DNA from: Patescibacteria group bacterium UBA7396
GTDB taxonomy: Bacteria > Patescibacteriota > Gracilibacteria > BD1-5 > UBA6164
Direction of reading: 5' to 3'
Assembly (NCBI GenBank): GCA_002470645.1
Contig: DKNE01000028.1
Location: forward strand, 1 to 41,700
DNA: 41,700 nt
A model generated the notes under the pieces. That model had not been told where the DNA came from, did not search any database, and saw only the letters and a program-made list of their open reading frames with translations. The stretch's first letter is position 1; the number at the start of each line of letters is the position of its first letter. Shown here piece after piece: positions 28,929-37,225 of the stretch. Position numbers and translations under genes: made by a program.

Positions 28929-29017
28929 AACCGCGAGTCTTAAATAGTCAACCAAATATTTTAGCTGAGGAGCTAGAAAGGTGACTCGTGGTTGACTAGC
29001 CTTTCTAGTTCCTTTGC
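28929..29017. repeat. Nested, mutually exclusive inverted repeats
   Basis: Three overlapping arm pairs: AACCGCGAGTC (28929-28939) with GACTCGTGGTT (28983-28993); AGTCAACCA (28946-28954) with TGGTTGACT (28989-28997); GCTGAGGAGCTAGAAAGG (28964-28981) with CCTTTCTAGTTCCTTTGC (29000-29017, two mismatches). The pairs share bases, so the strand can switch folds. No gene is present. It is a good candidate for a plus/minus origin or packaging signal, or for a structured RNA. Confidence 0.65.
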
Positions 29018-29033
29018 TTTAATATTTTTTATT

Positions 29034-29201
29034 ATGAAATACTATGTTATTAAATCAAAATGTATGTTTTGAATTACTTTTATTGATGAGATAGAAACTA
29101 GTTTAGATTTATCTAAAATTTTTAAAATTTGAGACACTTTAGAATTAAATGAATTTTACCCAGAAAGGGAAATATTTGATATTGAAATTAAAACATTATA
29201 A
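29034..29201 (+). CDS. Small phage protein of 55 residues
   Basis: MKYYVIKSKCMFGITFIDEI at the start, DIEIKTL at the end. It looks beta-rich (KIFKIGDTLELNEFYPER), soluble, with two TGA codons. It lies between the nested inverted repeats and a terminator. A small SH3- or OB-like fold is possible but unproven. Function unknown. Confidence 0.55.
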
Positions 29202-29228
29202 AAGAGCTGTAAAAGCTCTTTTTTATTT
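29201..29228. terminator. Bidirectional terminator
   Basis: AAAGAGCT (29201-29208), GTAAA, AGCTCTTT (29214-29221) and a T run. It ends the 29034 gene and covers the stop region of the leftward gene at 29223. Confidence 0.8.
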
Positions 29229-29507
29229 TATGAAATCTTTTAGTCAGTCAAATATTGTTATTAGTATGAAAATACCTATTGTTATTGGAATATAAATAAA
29301 TAGTACAATTGTTATTACAATAAAATTAATTAGATTTTTTATACTTTTATTTTCCTTGAGTATTTTATATAGTATTTCCTTTTCAGATAATTCATTTATT
29401 TCTTTTTGATCTATTCCATCATTTTCTTTTTTTTCTACTTTACTTAATAAAATATGTGCTGCTCATCAAATTCCTATTAGTATAATTATTACTATTATAA
29501 AATCCAT
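29223..29507 (-). CDS. Leftward phage membrane protein, two helices
   Basis: 94 residues and the only leftward gene in the element. An N-terminal helix (MDFIIVIIILIGIGGAAHIL) is followed by a charged, helical loop with KEINELSEKEILYKILKEN and a second hydrophobic region (FIVITIVLFIYIPITIGIF). Its promoter overlaps that of the divergent gene at 29630. In temperate ssDNA phages such a lone divergent gene is often a repressor or an immunity/superinfection-exclusion protein; the membrane layout favours exclusion. This is inference. Confidence 0.6.
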
Positions 29508-29545
29508 TTTTAAAAATATTAAATTCTAAATATATATAATACTAC

Positions 29546-29601
29546 TATATAAATCATAGATTGTCAAAAAATATTGCATTTCATTTAAAATCTTATATAA
29601 T
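29546..29601. promoter_or_regulatory. Overlapping divergent promoters
   Basis: Minus strand: TTGACA (29567-29562), 17 bp, TAGTAT for the gene at 29507. Plus strand: TTGCAT (29574-29579), 16 bp, TATAAT (29596-29601) for the gene at 29630. The -35 regions are 7 bp apart, so polymerases would compete, a layout typical of a regulatory switch. Confidence 0.55.
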
Positions 29602-29629
29602 AAACTATATTAAAACTAATTTTTTATAT

Positions 29630-29776
29630 ATGGCATCAGATATAACAACTATTCAAATTGATAAAGAAACTTTACAAAAATTAAAAGATTTAGAAATAAA
29701 TTTAGATTGAATAAAATTGACTACTTTAAACCAAAAAGTGGTATTTCTTTTAAATCATTATAATAAAACAAAATAA
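29630..29776 (+). CDS. Small regulator-like protein, possible ribbon-helix-helix
   Basis: 48 residues. The start MASDITTIQIDKETLQKLKD resembles the beta strand plus first helix of ribbon-helix-helix (CopG/Arc-like) proteins (TTIQIDKETLQKLKDL), and the second helix would be LNQKVVFLLNHYNK. It has its own promoter facing the leftward membrane protein gene. A role as phage repressor or antitoxin-like regulator is plausible, but there is no toxin partner next to it. Confidence 0.55.
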
Positions 29777-29804
29777 TTCTATAGAAAAATATATAATAAA
29801 TTAT

Positions 29805-29832
29805 TTGACATTCTATAATATTTTAATAATAT
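29805..29832 (+). promoter_or_regulatory. Candidate promoter for the gene at 29879
   Basis: TTGACA (29805-29810), 16 bp, TAATAT (29827-29832). Transcription would begin just at the 5' arm of the following hairpin. Confidence 0.55.
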
Positions 29833-29834
29833 AT

Positions 29835-29865
29835 AAGTACTTAATTATTTAAGTGCTTATTTTTA
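29835..29865 (+). promoter_or_regulatory. 5' leader hairpin with T run
   Basis: AAGTACTTAA (29835-29844) pairs with TTAAGTGCTT (29849-29858, one G-U pair), followed by ATTTTTATAATTTTTT. It lies at the predicted RNA start of the 29879 gene, so it is either an attenuator or a translational operator for that protein. Confidence 0.5.
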
Positions 29866-29878
29866 TAATTTTTTGCTT

Positions 29879-30172
29879 ATGTCTATTGCAGTTAGAGGTC
29901 TTTCGTATGTTGGTAAAGTAGTATGATTAAAAGAGAGAAAATATCTCAGTAAAGATTGACAAGAAAAAGTTGCGTTTAAAATTGATTTAGTTATTGAGTG
30001 AGGTAGACTTTCGGTAGATTCTTCAGAAAAACCTTTGGTTACAGAATGAAAAATATATATTTTTCCCATCTGATTCAGAACATTTAAATTCAAAGATAAA
30101 ACAACTTGAGTTGATGAAGTTTGAACTTCTTATTTTTTAAGAACGAGTGAAAAATTTCAAGAGGTTGTTTAA
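29879..30172 (+). CDS. Possible ssDNA-binding protein (gene V analogue)
   Basis: 97 residues, beta-rich and basic: MSIAVRGLSYVGKVVGLKER, then KVAFKIDLVIEGGRLSVDSS, then IYIFPIGFRTFKFKDKTTGV, ending RTSEKFQEVV. Length, alternating beta pattern and position upstream of the coat gene fit the OB-fold gene V proteins that coat filamentous-phage ssDNA. No sequence motif proves it. Six TGA codons. The leader hairpin upstream could be an autoregulatory target, since gene V proteins are known translational repressors. Confidence 0.55.
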
Positions 30173-30470
30173 AAAACAATCTCTTTTCTATGTTTATTTA
30201 ATTGAGTAATAAAAGTGCCATCTAGCCATTGATGGAGTAGCTGGAGTGTAAATTCCTTTTCGTTACAAATAGAAAAGGTGGAAATAGCTACATAAAAAGT
30301 AAAGAAATAATAGGCTTATCTATCATACTTTTTTTACTCTACTGAATAAACATAAACACATAATCCGTAAACACCACCTTTACTTTATAGCTTTGAGTAA
30401 TTATGTGGTGTTTTTGCTTGAGGCTATTAAGTAGGGTATACCTACTTTTTATTTTTTTAATTTCTGGGGG
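30173..30470. other. Non-coding region with two terminators before the coat gene
   Basis: No convincing gene. AAACACCAC (about 30389-30397) pairs with GTGGTGTTT (about 30410) before TTTG, and AAGTAGG (30429-30435) pairs with CCTACTT (30441-30447) followed by a T run. TAGCCATTGATGGAGTAGCT and GGAAATAGCTA hint at more pairing. Terminators at this point would separate early from late genes. Confidence 0.55.
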
Positions 30471-30491
30471 ATGAGTTGATCTGGAGTTGTT

Positions 30492-30701
30492 ATGGATCCT
30501 GCTGTTGTGTCACCTATATTTCAATGATACATTGAAACTATTTTATATAAGGTTTTTAACTGAGTAATCAGTTTCTTATATGGAATAGTGAAAGTCTTCA
30601 TTGATTTTTTCACACAAGCACCAGTGTTGGGGGCACTCGTGACTATAGCAATAGTATACGGAGCTTGGAGAATGCTAAAAAGAAAATGAACTTCTCTTTA
30701 G
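30492..30701 (+). CDS. Major coat protein-like (pVIII analogue)
   Basis: 69 residues. I prefer the ATG at 30492 because GGAG (30483-30486) lies 5 bp before it, a rare clear ribosome binding site here; an in-frame ATG at 30471 would add seven residues. The protein has an amphipathic first half (MDPAVVSPIFQGYIETILYK), then a membrane helix (APVLGALVTIAIVYGAW) and a basic C-terminus (RMLKRKGTSL). Coat proteins of filamentous phages have this order: polar part outside, one helix, then a Lys-rich tail that contacts DNA. It is followed by more tiny membrane proteins and the adsorption-type gene, as in inoviruses. Confidence 0.7.
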
Positions 30702-30766
30702 TAGGTAAATATGAAGAGAAAGATTTATTCTTTCTCTTTTATTTATTTATTAACTTCTTTTGAATT

Positions 30767-30922
30767 ATGCAGTGATTAGTTTGATTAGAGATACTTTTGC
30801 ATATTGTAGAAGCTTTTTTTATGGAGGTCGTTCCTTTTATTGTTTTGCTTTCTGCTGTATGTGCTGTTATTTCTTTTTCGTATGATTATATGAAGCCTTT
30901 TGTATCTCCTAAGCATTATTAA
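30767..30922 (+). CDS. Small phage membrane protein, minor coat candidate
   Basis: 51 residues starting MQGLVGLEILLHIVEAFFME, with a hydrophobic helix (VVPFIVLLSAVCAVISF) and the tail DYMKPFVSPKHY. It lies between the coat gene and the adsorption-type gene, where pVII/pIX-type end-cap proteins are found. The next ATG follows one base after its stop. Confidence 0.55.
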
Positions 30923-30923
30923 T

Positions 30924-31025
30924 ATGACTATTTTAATGTATTTACTTTCTGCTTTTTTTGTGAGTGGAACTATTTATTTTATAAAAATAACTATATGAGG
31001 ATTTTTAAAAATGTTGTTCAAATAA
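30924..31025 (+). CDS. Tiny phage membrane peptide, minor coat candidate
   Basis: 33 residues: MTILMYLLSAFFVSGTIYFI then a short basic end (KMLFK). One helix spans almost the whole peptide, as in pVII/pIX of Ff phages (32-33 residues). Its end overlaps the start of the next gene in another frame by 31 bases. Confidence 0.5.
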
Positions 31026-31351
31026 TTTTACTTTTTATTATTTCTTATTCTTTTACTTCAGCAAATACTTGAGAAACAAATACTTGAAAAGTTTTTTCAT
31101 GATCTATTATTTTTCAAGATATTGAGTATGAAAGCCTTAAAAATGAAATTCAAAAGGATATTTTAAATTTTTCCTATACAAATAATGAAGGAACTTTTAT
31201 ATGAGAATATGAACAAATAAATTATTCTCAAGATATAAATGATTTAAAAAATATTTTATATCAAATGTTTCTTTTACAATTTTTTACATTTTTTTTCCAC
31301 TTAATGTGGATATTTTATACATTTAAAAATGATTTATTATGAAAAAAATAA
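30995..31351 (+). CDS. Phage exported protein with C-terminal helix
   Basis: 118 residues. The signal-peptide-like start MRIFKNVVQIILLFIISYSF ends near TSANTG. An extracytoplasmic part (FQDIEYESLKNEIQKDIL onward) is followed by a second hydrophobic segment (FLLQFFTFFFHLMWIFYTF region) near the end, and LLGKK. It overlaps the adsorption-type gene by 13 bases. It may be a minor virion protein. Four TGA codons. Confidence 0.6.
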
Positions 31352-33765
31352 CATACATTTCTCTTTTATTTTTCTTCACATCAATATTTTATTTATTTAT
31401 GTGATTTTTTGGTTTTCAATCTGTTTGAGCTTCTTTTTTTTCTGATATTGTTCTTACTGATTGAATGGATGTAAGCTATTCTTCTTATTGTTCTGGTAAT
31501 ACTTCTGCGCCAGTTTTTTCATCAGATTGAAAAAAGATTTTTCTTTCTTGTGATAATAGCATGAAAGTTTTTTCAGTTTCTTCTCCTTATACTTTAGAAT
31601 GATTTACTTATCTTTCTTCTACTTCTATAGGTTTTACCTTTAAGCAATTTTATTTTATTGATTCTAGAAATTTGGTTTGAATTTTATTCAATTGAAATTA
31701 TCCTGATAATTTTCCATTAAGAAAAATATTTCTTTCTAATCCTTATGATTTTAGCTCTTTTTCCATTACTAATTATCCTTTTAATGCTTCTTATTTTCAA
31801 TTTAATAAAAATTGAAAATTGTTGTATCTTCAAGAAAGGTGAACTTATAATAGTGATTTAGTTATTAGTCAATATAGTCTTTTTAATCCTTATGATTTAT
31901 CTACTGCTTTTCTTGATTATAAAAAAACTATTTCTGCTGGAGGTTCTGTTTTGTGATTTAGTTTTTCTTCTGATTGAAATGAATTATCCTATTATTTATA
32001 TGACACCTCGAATCCCAGATTTTGTTATCGTTCTCTTTCTAATTCTTATGATCTAAATACAATCAATAATGATTTAATTTGTAAACCTAATTGGACTTTT
32101 TGAGCTTATTTTCTTAATAGTCTTTCTTCAGATTATTCCTATATTATATCTTCTATGAGGTATGCTACCTCACCGAACAATAGAAATATGAGAATATTAT
32201 ATACTTGACAATCCTTTACTGGTAATTTTCTTAAATATCAAATTTGTGAAGATAAATTATTCAATTATGAATATCCTCAATATTTTTTTAAGTCTTCATA
32301 TTTTTCTTATGATTCTAATGTTGATTATAATATAGGTCATTGATATGTAGAATATACGAATTCCTATGAATTTTGAAATTCATTTATAACTGTTGAAAAT
32401 TTAGATTTGCAATGAGAATGAACTCAATGAGATAATTTTTATAATCTTTTTTCTTCATGAGGATTAAATTTAAAAACCTTCGGTAGATTATCAAATCCTA
32501 TACAATACAGAAATAATAGTTGAATATGATTAAATTCTCATAATGATTCTGAAATACAATATATTAATATTACTGCTACTGGAACTGTAGATTTTTATTA
32601 TATTGTTGATCAAAATTGAAATAGACTTTTTCCTGATGAAAATAATTGATATTGAAGGACTTTTGAATTTAATAAATTTCATAAGTTAAAATGATATGGA
32701 ATTACTTCGTTGACAGTTGTTTTACCCTCTTCTAACTTAAAGAATAGTTATACTATAACTGATATAGAGTTTTGAGATTATCAGGTGCAATTTTTTGAAG
32801 AAGAAGAATATTGTAAAATTTATACTCCTGTGGATGATTCTCATATAACTTATGATGATGAAAATGATAAATATTTATATGATGATGGGGATATATCATG
32901 AGAGGTTATTTTTGATGAAAATAAACAAAAATTTGTTGTTGTTGATAAAAATGGAAATATTATCAAAGAACTTGATACTGATAAAAAACTTACTATTGAT
33001 GGTGATGAAGTAACTCAAGATTTTGTTAATGAAATTGACTGACAAGCTACTATAGATAGAGAAGAAAATAAAGCAGTATCTGATGTTGAAAATAATGATT
33101 TAACATCAAATACTATTTTTAGATCTATATTTTGAAAATTTACTTGATTTTTAAATGATGTTTTTTGATTATTTATTATAACTCTACCTCGTACTCCAGA
33201 TATGAATGTAGTTGTTCCAGTTCCATTTATTACACCAGATTTTAAAATTTGAATATTATATAAACCTGCTGTTTTATCTGTTATAGAAGATAATCTTTGA
33301 GTATCACAAATAAATACTGATGATAATTCTTGAAGATATTTTCTAGTTTTTTTTCTTTCTATTTTATATATTTTAATTCGTGTTTTTATTATTTGATTTA
33401 CTTTGTTTTTATTTTGGATGTATTGGTATATTGTTAAGTTATTTTTATCTTATGTTATTGGTTTTTCTATTCAGGAATCTATTATATGACATCCATCCAA
33501 TGGTATGTGATTAGTTGTTTATGTATTGGTTTATTGAGTAGTTTTAACATTTTTTATTTGAGTTTTTCATTATTCTATTTGATTAAATGATTTTTTACTT
33601 AGTGTTACGAGTTGGTTAAATTTATTTTTTACTTTTATTTCTGCAAATATTTGAATGTATAATACTTTAGCTAATATTGTTAATTTCTTTTTTGCTTGAG
33701 TAGTAGTTTCATTAGTTGGATTTTTAACTCTTAAACATGTTATTGGTTTTTGAAGACTTAATTAA
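31339..33765 (+). CDS. Large adsorption-type protein (pIII-like) with multi-span C-terminus
   Basis: 808 residues. A signal peptide or anchor (MKKITYISLLFFFTSIFYLF) leads to about 580 residues of extracellular, Ser/Tyr/Asn/Phe-rich beta sequence with few cysteines, then an Asp/Glu/Lys-rich spacer near residue 500-590 (DDENDKYLYDDGDIS). The last 210 residues have about five membrane helices, beginning at FGKFTGFLNDVFGLFIITL. Position between small coat genes and the Zot-like ATPase is that of gene III. Classical pIII has one C-terminal helix; a separate pVI supplies the others. So this protein could be a pIII-pVI fusion. No receptor can be predicted. About 40 TGA codons. Confidence 0.65.
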
Positions 33766-33788
33766 TTTATTATTTAATTATTATTATT

Positions 33789-34649
33789 ATGATCTATTGA
33801 ATAGAGTGACAATTTGGGAGTTGAAAAACTTCTCTAGCTGCATATATTGCAAGAATACAAGCCCTAGAAACTACAAAGTTAATTGCAAAAAAGATTTCTC
33901 ATCAGTCAAAAAGTTTTATTATTTCAAACATTAAATTTAATGAATATGAAATAAAAAATTATACATATTTTGAAGATGATAAATTTTTAGAGGTTTTAAG
34001 AACTATAAATTTTCTAAATGATGTAGAAAGGGAATTATACTATACAGAAATTGCAAAATCTACTTTAAAACAACGGCAAAGAGAGAAGTTTACTCGTTTC
34101 TATTTATTCTATGATGAATCTACTGCTATACAATCTGCAAGAGGGAGTGTAAAAACTATTAAATCATGAGATAATTCACAAGAAGAATATATTATGCAAA
34201 ATCGTAAAAATTTTGAGAATATTTATGTTATATGAGCTGATGGAAATCAAAACGATAAATCTCTAAGAAGACATGTAGAATGGTGGTATAGAGTAAAATC
34301 TTTACCTTGATTTTTCAAAAAATTACCATATTTGGAGAATATTTGAGTTATTGAACGACACAAAAAAGATGAAGAAGGAAATATCGCAATGGAAAAATAC
34401 CTTGCTAAAGATGAAAGATGAGATTATATTACGAAAGCTAAACCAATTCAAGAAAATATTGATTGGTTCTATAAGCCTCTTGTTTGGAGATTATATGATG
34501 ATCTCCATAAAAATATAAAAGATCCAGATAAATATAAAATTAATGAAAATATTCTAAAATGATTTATTTGAGATAATAAAATTTTATTAGAAACAGCTAA
34601 AAAAATTCTTCCTGATCTTCAGTTACAATTACCACCAGAAAAAGCATAA
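33789..34649 (+). CDS. Zot/pI-type filamentous phage assembly ATPase
   Basis: 286 residues. MIYGIEGQFGSGKTSLAAYI opens with a Walker A (GQFGSGKT, residues 7-14) placed almost at the N-terminus as in Zot/pI. Gly4, Gly7 and Gly12 are TGA codons, so the motif exists only in code 25. The Walker B is FYLFYDES near residue 106, followed by a sensor-like NFENIYVIGADGNQ. It would drive phage extrusion through the envelope. Unlike Ff pI and CTX Zot, no membrane helix follows the ATPase domain; a separate 66-residue membrane protein lies just downstream. One CGG codon is present (KQRQRE). Confidence 0.8.
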
Positions 34650-34650
34650 A

Positions 34651-34687
34651 AAAAAGCGAGGGCAGTTTGCCCCGCTTTTGAGTGCTT
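34651..34687 (+). terminator. Hairpin terminator or attenuator after the ATPase gene
   Basis: AAAAGCG-A-GGGCA and TGCCC-CGCTTTT form a strong stem with one bulged A around GTT. A short T run follows. The next gene is 30 bp on, so this may reduce its expression. Confidence 0.75.
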
Positions 34688-34717
34688 TTTCTGATTTTAT
34701 TATATAATTTTAAAAAT

Positions 34718-34918
34718 ATGTATACAATAATTAAAAGTGTAAAATATATCGTAGATTCCATTTATAAACTTTATAGGATGACTTTTTGATTTTTAACTTT
34801 TCTTAAGGTTTTTTTTCAAGTTTTAATTTATATTTTAATTATAACTTGATTTATTTTACTCTATCAAAGTTGAATATTCCAAGAACTTTATCAATTACTT
34901 AAAAGTTTACCGATATAA
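34718..34918 (+). CDS. Small phage membrane protein after the ATPase
   Basis: 66 residues starting MYTIIKSVKYIVDSIYKLYR. A long hydrophobic region (about 22-50) includes FFQVLIYILIITGFILLYQ, and the tail is polar (ELYQLLKSLPI). It may supply the membrane anchor that the ATPase lacks, as a split pI. This is inference from order and topology. Confidence 0.5.
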
Positions 34919-35184
34919 TCTTTTCCGGCTTCTCCTAAAAAAGAAAAAAAATAAAAAAAGCCTATTCAGAAAATCGGTTTATAAAAAAATTTGACTCTCG
35001 CTCGTAAGAGTCTTTTTTTATTGCTTTAAAATAAAAAAGGGAAATGCGGTGAAACTTCACTTTATCTTTTCCGTATTTCCCTACGAAATAGGAAAAGCAA
35101 TAAATAAAAGAAGTCATAATTCTTTTTTAAATCCGTTATTTTCGTGAATTAAAAGCCAAAATATAAAAAAATATAAAAAATCTT
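34919..35184. other. Late-end intergenic region with two hairpins
   Basis: GACTCT, eight-base loop, AGAGTC and seven T (about 34993-35019) make a strong terminator that ends the late operon. A second hairpin pairs AGGGAAATGCGG (about 35038-35049) with CCGTATTTCCCT (about 35071-35082). No gene is visible. Confidence 0.65.
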
Positions 35185-35213
35185 TTGACTTATTATATGT
35201 TATTCTATATAAT
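35185..35213 (+). promoter_or_regulatory. Strong promoter for the RHH regulator
   Basis: TTGACT (35185-35190), 17 bp, TATAAT (35208-35213). The leader to the ATG is about 75 bases. Confidence 0.75.
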
Positions 35214-35294
35214 ACCTATAGTTTCTTTATAGAAACATAATTGTTCTTTAACATAATCTGACTAATTACAATAGTATTTAACCATATTTTCATT

Positions 35295-35684
35295 ATGAGG
35301 TTTTATAAAGAAGAAACTTTAAGTATTAGAATTAATCCTATACTTAAAGATAAATTTCATATTGCAACCTGATTTGTTTGAATATCGGCAACAATAAATA
35401 CTTTTATTGCTAATTTTGTCCGCGATTATGAAAAACAGTACGGGATCATTCCCATGAATATTAAAACAAAAGAAAAATATGATATAATCACTAAATTCTT
35501 TTGAGTAAAATTCAACAAAAAACTGTATGAAGAATATAATTTGGAAGAGACACTTAAAAGTATAAATGATTTATTAGGAACTGATATTACCCAAACAGAA
35601 ATGGAGTTTTTTCTTGAGAATTATCCAAAAACAAGAAAAGAAAATATTCATCAACCATTTACATCAGTAGATGAAAGAATATAG
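35295..35684 (+). CDS. Ribbon-helix-helix type regulator at the phage right end
   Basis: 129 residues. The N-terminal part, MRFYKEETLSIRINPILKDK then FVGISATINTFIANFVRDYE, has the strand-helix-helix pattern of Arc/CopG/MetJ-like DNA-binding proteins. The C-terminal half is acidic and helical (KLYEEYNLEETLKSINDLLG). It has its own strong promoter and is the last gene before attR. A repressor of phage genes or an accessory factor for site-specific recombination are both possible. I see no recombinase residues. Confidence 0.6.
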
Positions 35685-35732
35685 TATTTTATATAAAAAA
35701 CTAAAATATTGCACTATGAAGGGAAAATATAC

Positions 35733-35777
35733 AACACATTACATAATATATCTTATGTAATGTGTTACTGGTTTTAT
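35733..35777 (+). other. Right attachment site (attR), complete Xer/dif-like site
   Basis: ACATTACATAA (35736-35746), core TATATC (35747-35752), TTATGTAATGT (35753-35763). Both 11-bp arms are inverted copies of each other, and the arm borders CATAA / TTATGT match dif. It repeats 35733-35752 = 24609-24628 exactly. The right flank 35753-35777 is the exact reverse complement of 24598-24622. Confidence 0.78.
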
Positions 35778-35818
35778 AGTTTATTTGATTAATTTTCGAT
35801 ATTTTGATATATAAATCC

Positions 35819-37147
35819 TTATTGTTCAAATTTTTTATATTGTTTTAAAATTTCATTTTTAAATATATCTCATTTAGCTTCAAAGTTTTTCCATATACTA
35901 TAACTAGGACTTGCTGTTGATAATAAACAGATTTTTCCAGAAGAAGTTTTTTGAAAAGCAAATTCTACTGCTTTTGACATATCATCCGTTTCAATAATAT
36001 TAAAATCCTTTACTTTAAGCCATTTTTTAATATTTTCACCACTTTCTGGAAATAATACTATATTCTTAATTTGTGATTGTTCAATTATTTTAACTAAATT
36101 TTCGAAATGATATCATCTATCAGTTCATCATAAAAATATGGTTTCTATTTTTTCCTGAAAGCTTTTTATAGCTTCAATTGTACTTTCGGGTGTTGTAGAT
36201 ATCGCATCATCAATAAAAGTAATTCCAGAAAATGTTCAAATATTTTCTAAACGATGTGGTAAGCCTGCAAAATGATTTATAGTTTGAGTAAAAAATGATA
36301 ATGGAATTCCTATAATATCACAAACTCATAAAACTCAAGCAAAATTATCTAAATTATGATTTCCAGGAATCTTAGGAATTATTTGTTGGTTAATATTTAT
36401 ATTATTTATGAAAAAATGATTTTCAAAGTGTCTATAGCAAGCCATTTCTCAACCAAAAGTGAAAAATTTGCGATTTAAGAGGTTTTTTTCTATTTTTTGA
36501 TATAAGTGAAGTCAGACTAAAATATTATCAGCATTTTTTAATACATTTTTCTTTGCATTTGCATAATTTTCAAAATTTAAATGCCAATCCAAATGATCTT
36601 CATAAATATTTCATAATACTGAAATATAGGAATGATGATTCTCTAAATCTTCCAACATATAGCTAGAAAGCTCATATACAACAAAATCATATGTATCATG
36701 AGTGATATCTATTTCATCTAAAACAGGTTTTCATATATTTCATACTATTTTTACATTATGTCATGCATTTTTTAAAAGTTCATAAATTAATGTAGTAGTA
36801 GTTGATTTTCATTTTGTTTGAGTAACAGAAATAATTTTTCCGTTATAAAATTCATAAAATAACTTTGTTTGAGTTAAAATTTTTTCTTTATATGGTAATA
36901 ATCCATTGGTATATGGACTCACTCAAGGTGATTTAAAAATGTAATCATATTGATCTAAATGTTTTAAATAATCATTTCATACAATAATTTTTCCATTAAA
37001 ATTTTCAACTTTCAAGTCTAAATTTTTATCTAAAATCGTAATACTTCCATCTAAAATTCCATTTTTTTGTAAAAATCTTAAAGTAGAAGCTCACTCTTTC
37101 CCATATCATAAAATAGCTATATTTTTGTGAATTAAATTGATTTTCAT
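35819..37147 (-). CDS. murD: UDP-N-acetylmuramoylalanine-D-glutamate ligase MurD
   Basis: 442 residues; adds D-Glu to UDP-MurNAc-L-Ala in peptidoglycan synthesis. The N-terminal Rossmann-like domain starts MKINLIHKNIAILGYGKEGA. The central Mur ligase domain has an ATP loop SVTQTKGKSTTTTLI, then ELSSYMLEDL, LGNIYEDHLDWH and NHNLDNFAGVLGVCD. The C-terminal domain has GITFIDDAISTTPEST. TGA codons sit at structural glycines, including GYGKEGA. It runs towards the phage element, and its stop lies 42 bp from the attR palindrome. Confidence 0.92.
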
Positions 37148-37194
37148 GTATTTTTTTAATTACTTTTATTAAATTGATGGTATTATACTGTTTT

Positions 37195-37225
37195 TATAAA
37201 AAAAAGAAAGGGTTAGTTCCCTTTT
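37195..37225 (-). terminator. Terminator of the DedA gene
   Basis: On the minus strand AAAGGG, AACTAA, CCCTTT is followed by CTTTTTTT; the hairpin includes the DedA stop codon. Confidence 0.65.

Larger units (their letters stand above)
24623..35746 (+). mobile_element. Inovirus-like prophage integrated at a dif-like site
   Basis: An 11,124-bp unit between two direct copies of the attachment core. Gene order follows filamentous phages: replication protein, small proteins and a possible ssDNA-binding protein, a small coat protein with one C-terminal helix and basic tail, tiny membrane proteins, a large signal-peptide adsorption-type protein, and a Zot/pI-type ATPase. There is no integrase, capsid, terminase or lysis gene, which fits chronic-release phages that borrow XerCD. 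All genes use TGA as Gly, so the phage is adapted to this host code. Most genes run rightward; only 29223-29507 runs leftward. Confidence 0.82.

Noticed and set aside
29630..29776. Toxin-antitoxin pair with the leftward membrane gene
   Set aside because: The genes are divergent rather than in one operon, and the partner has no toxin features.
30193..30294. Short frames between the ssDNA-binding candidate and the coat gene
   Set aside because: No frame exceeds about 30 codons with a plausible start, and hairpins and terminators fill the region.
24598..35777. Prophage as a conjugative element or tailed phage remnant
   Set aside because: There is no relaxase, coupling protein, terminase, portal, capsid or integrase. 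The many tiny membrane genes plus Zot-like ATPase fit a filamentous phage better, although the multi-span end of the 808-residue protein superficially recalls TrbL/VirB6.
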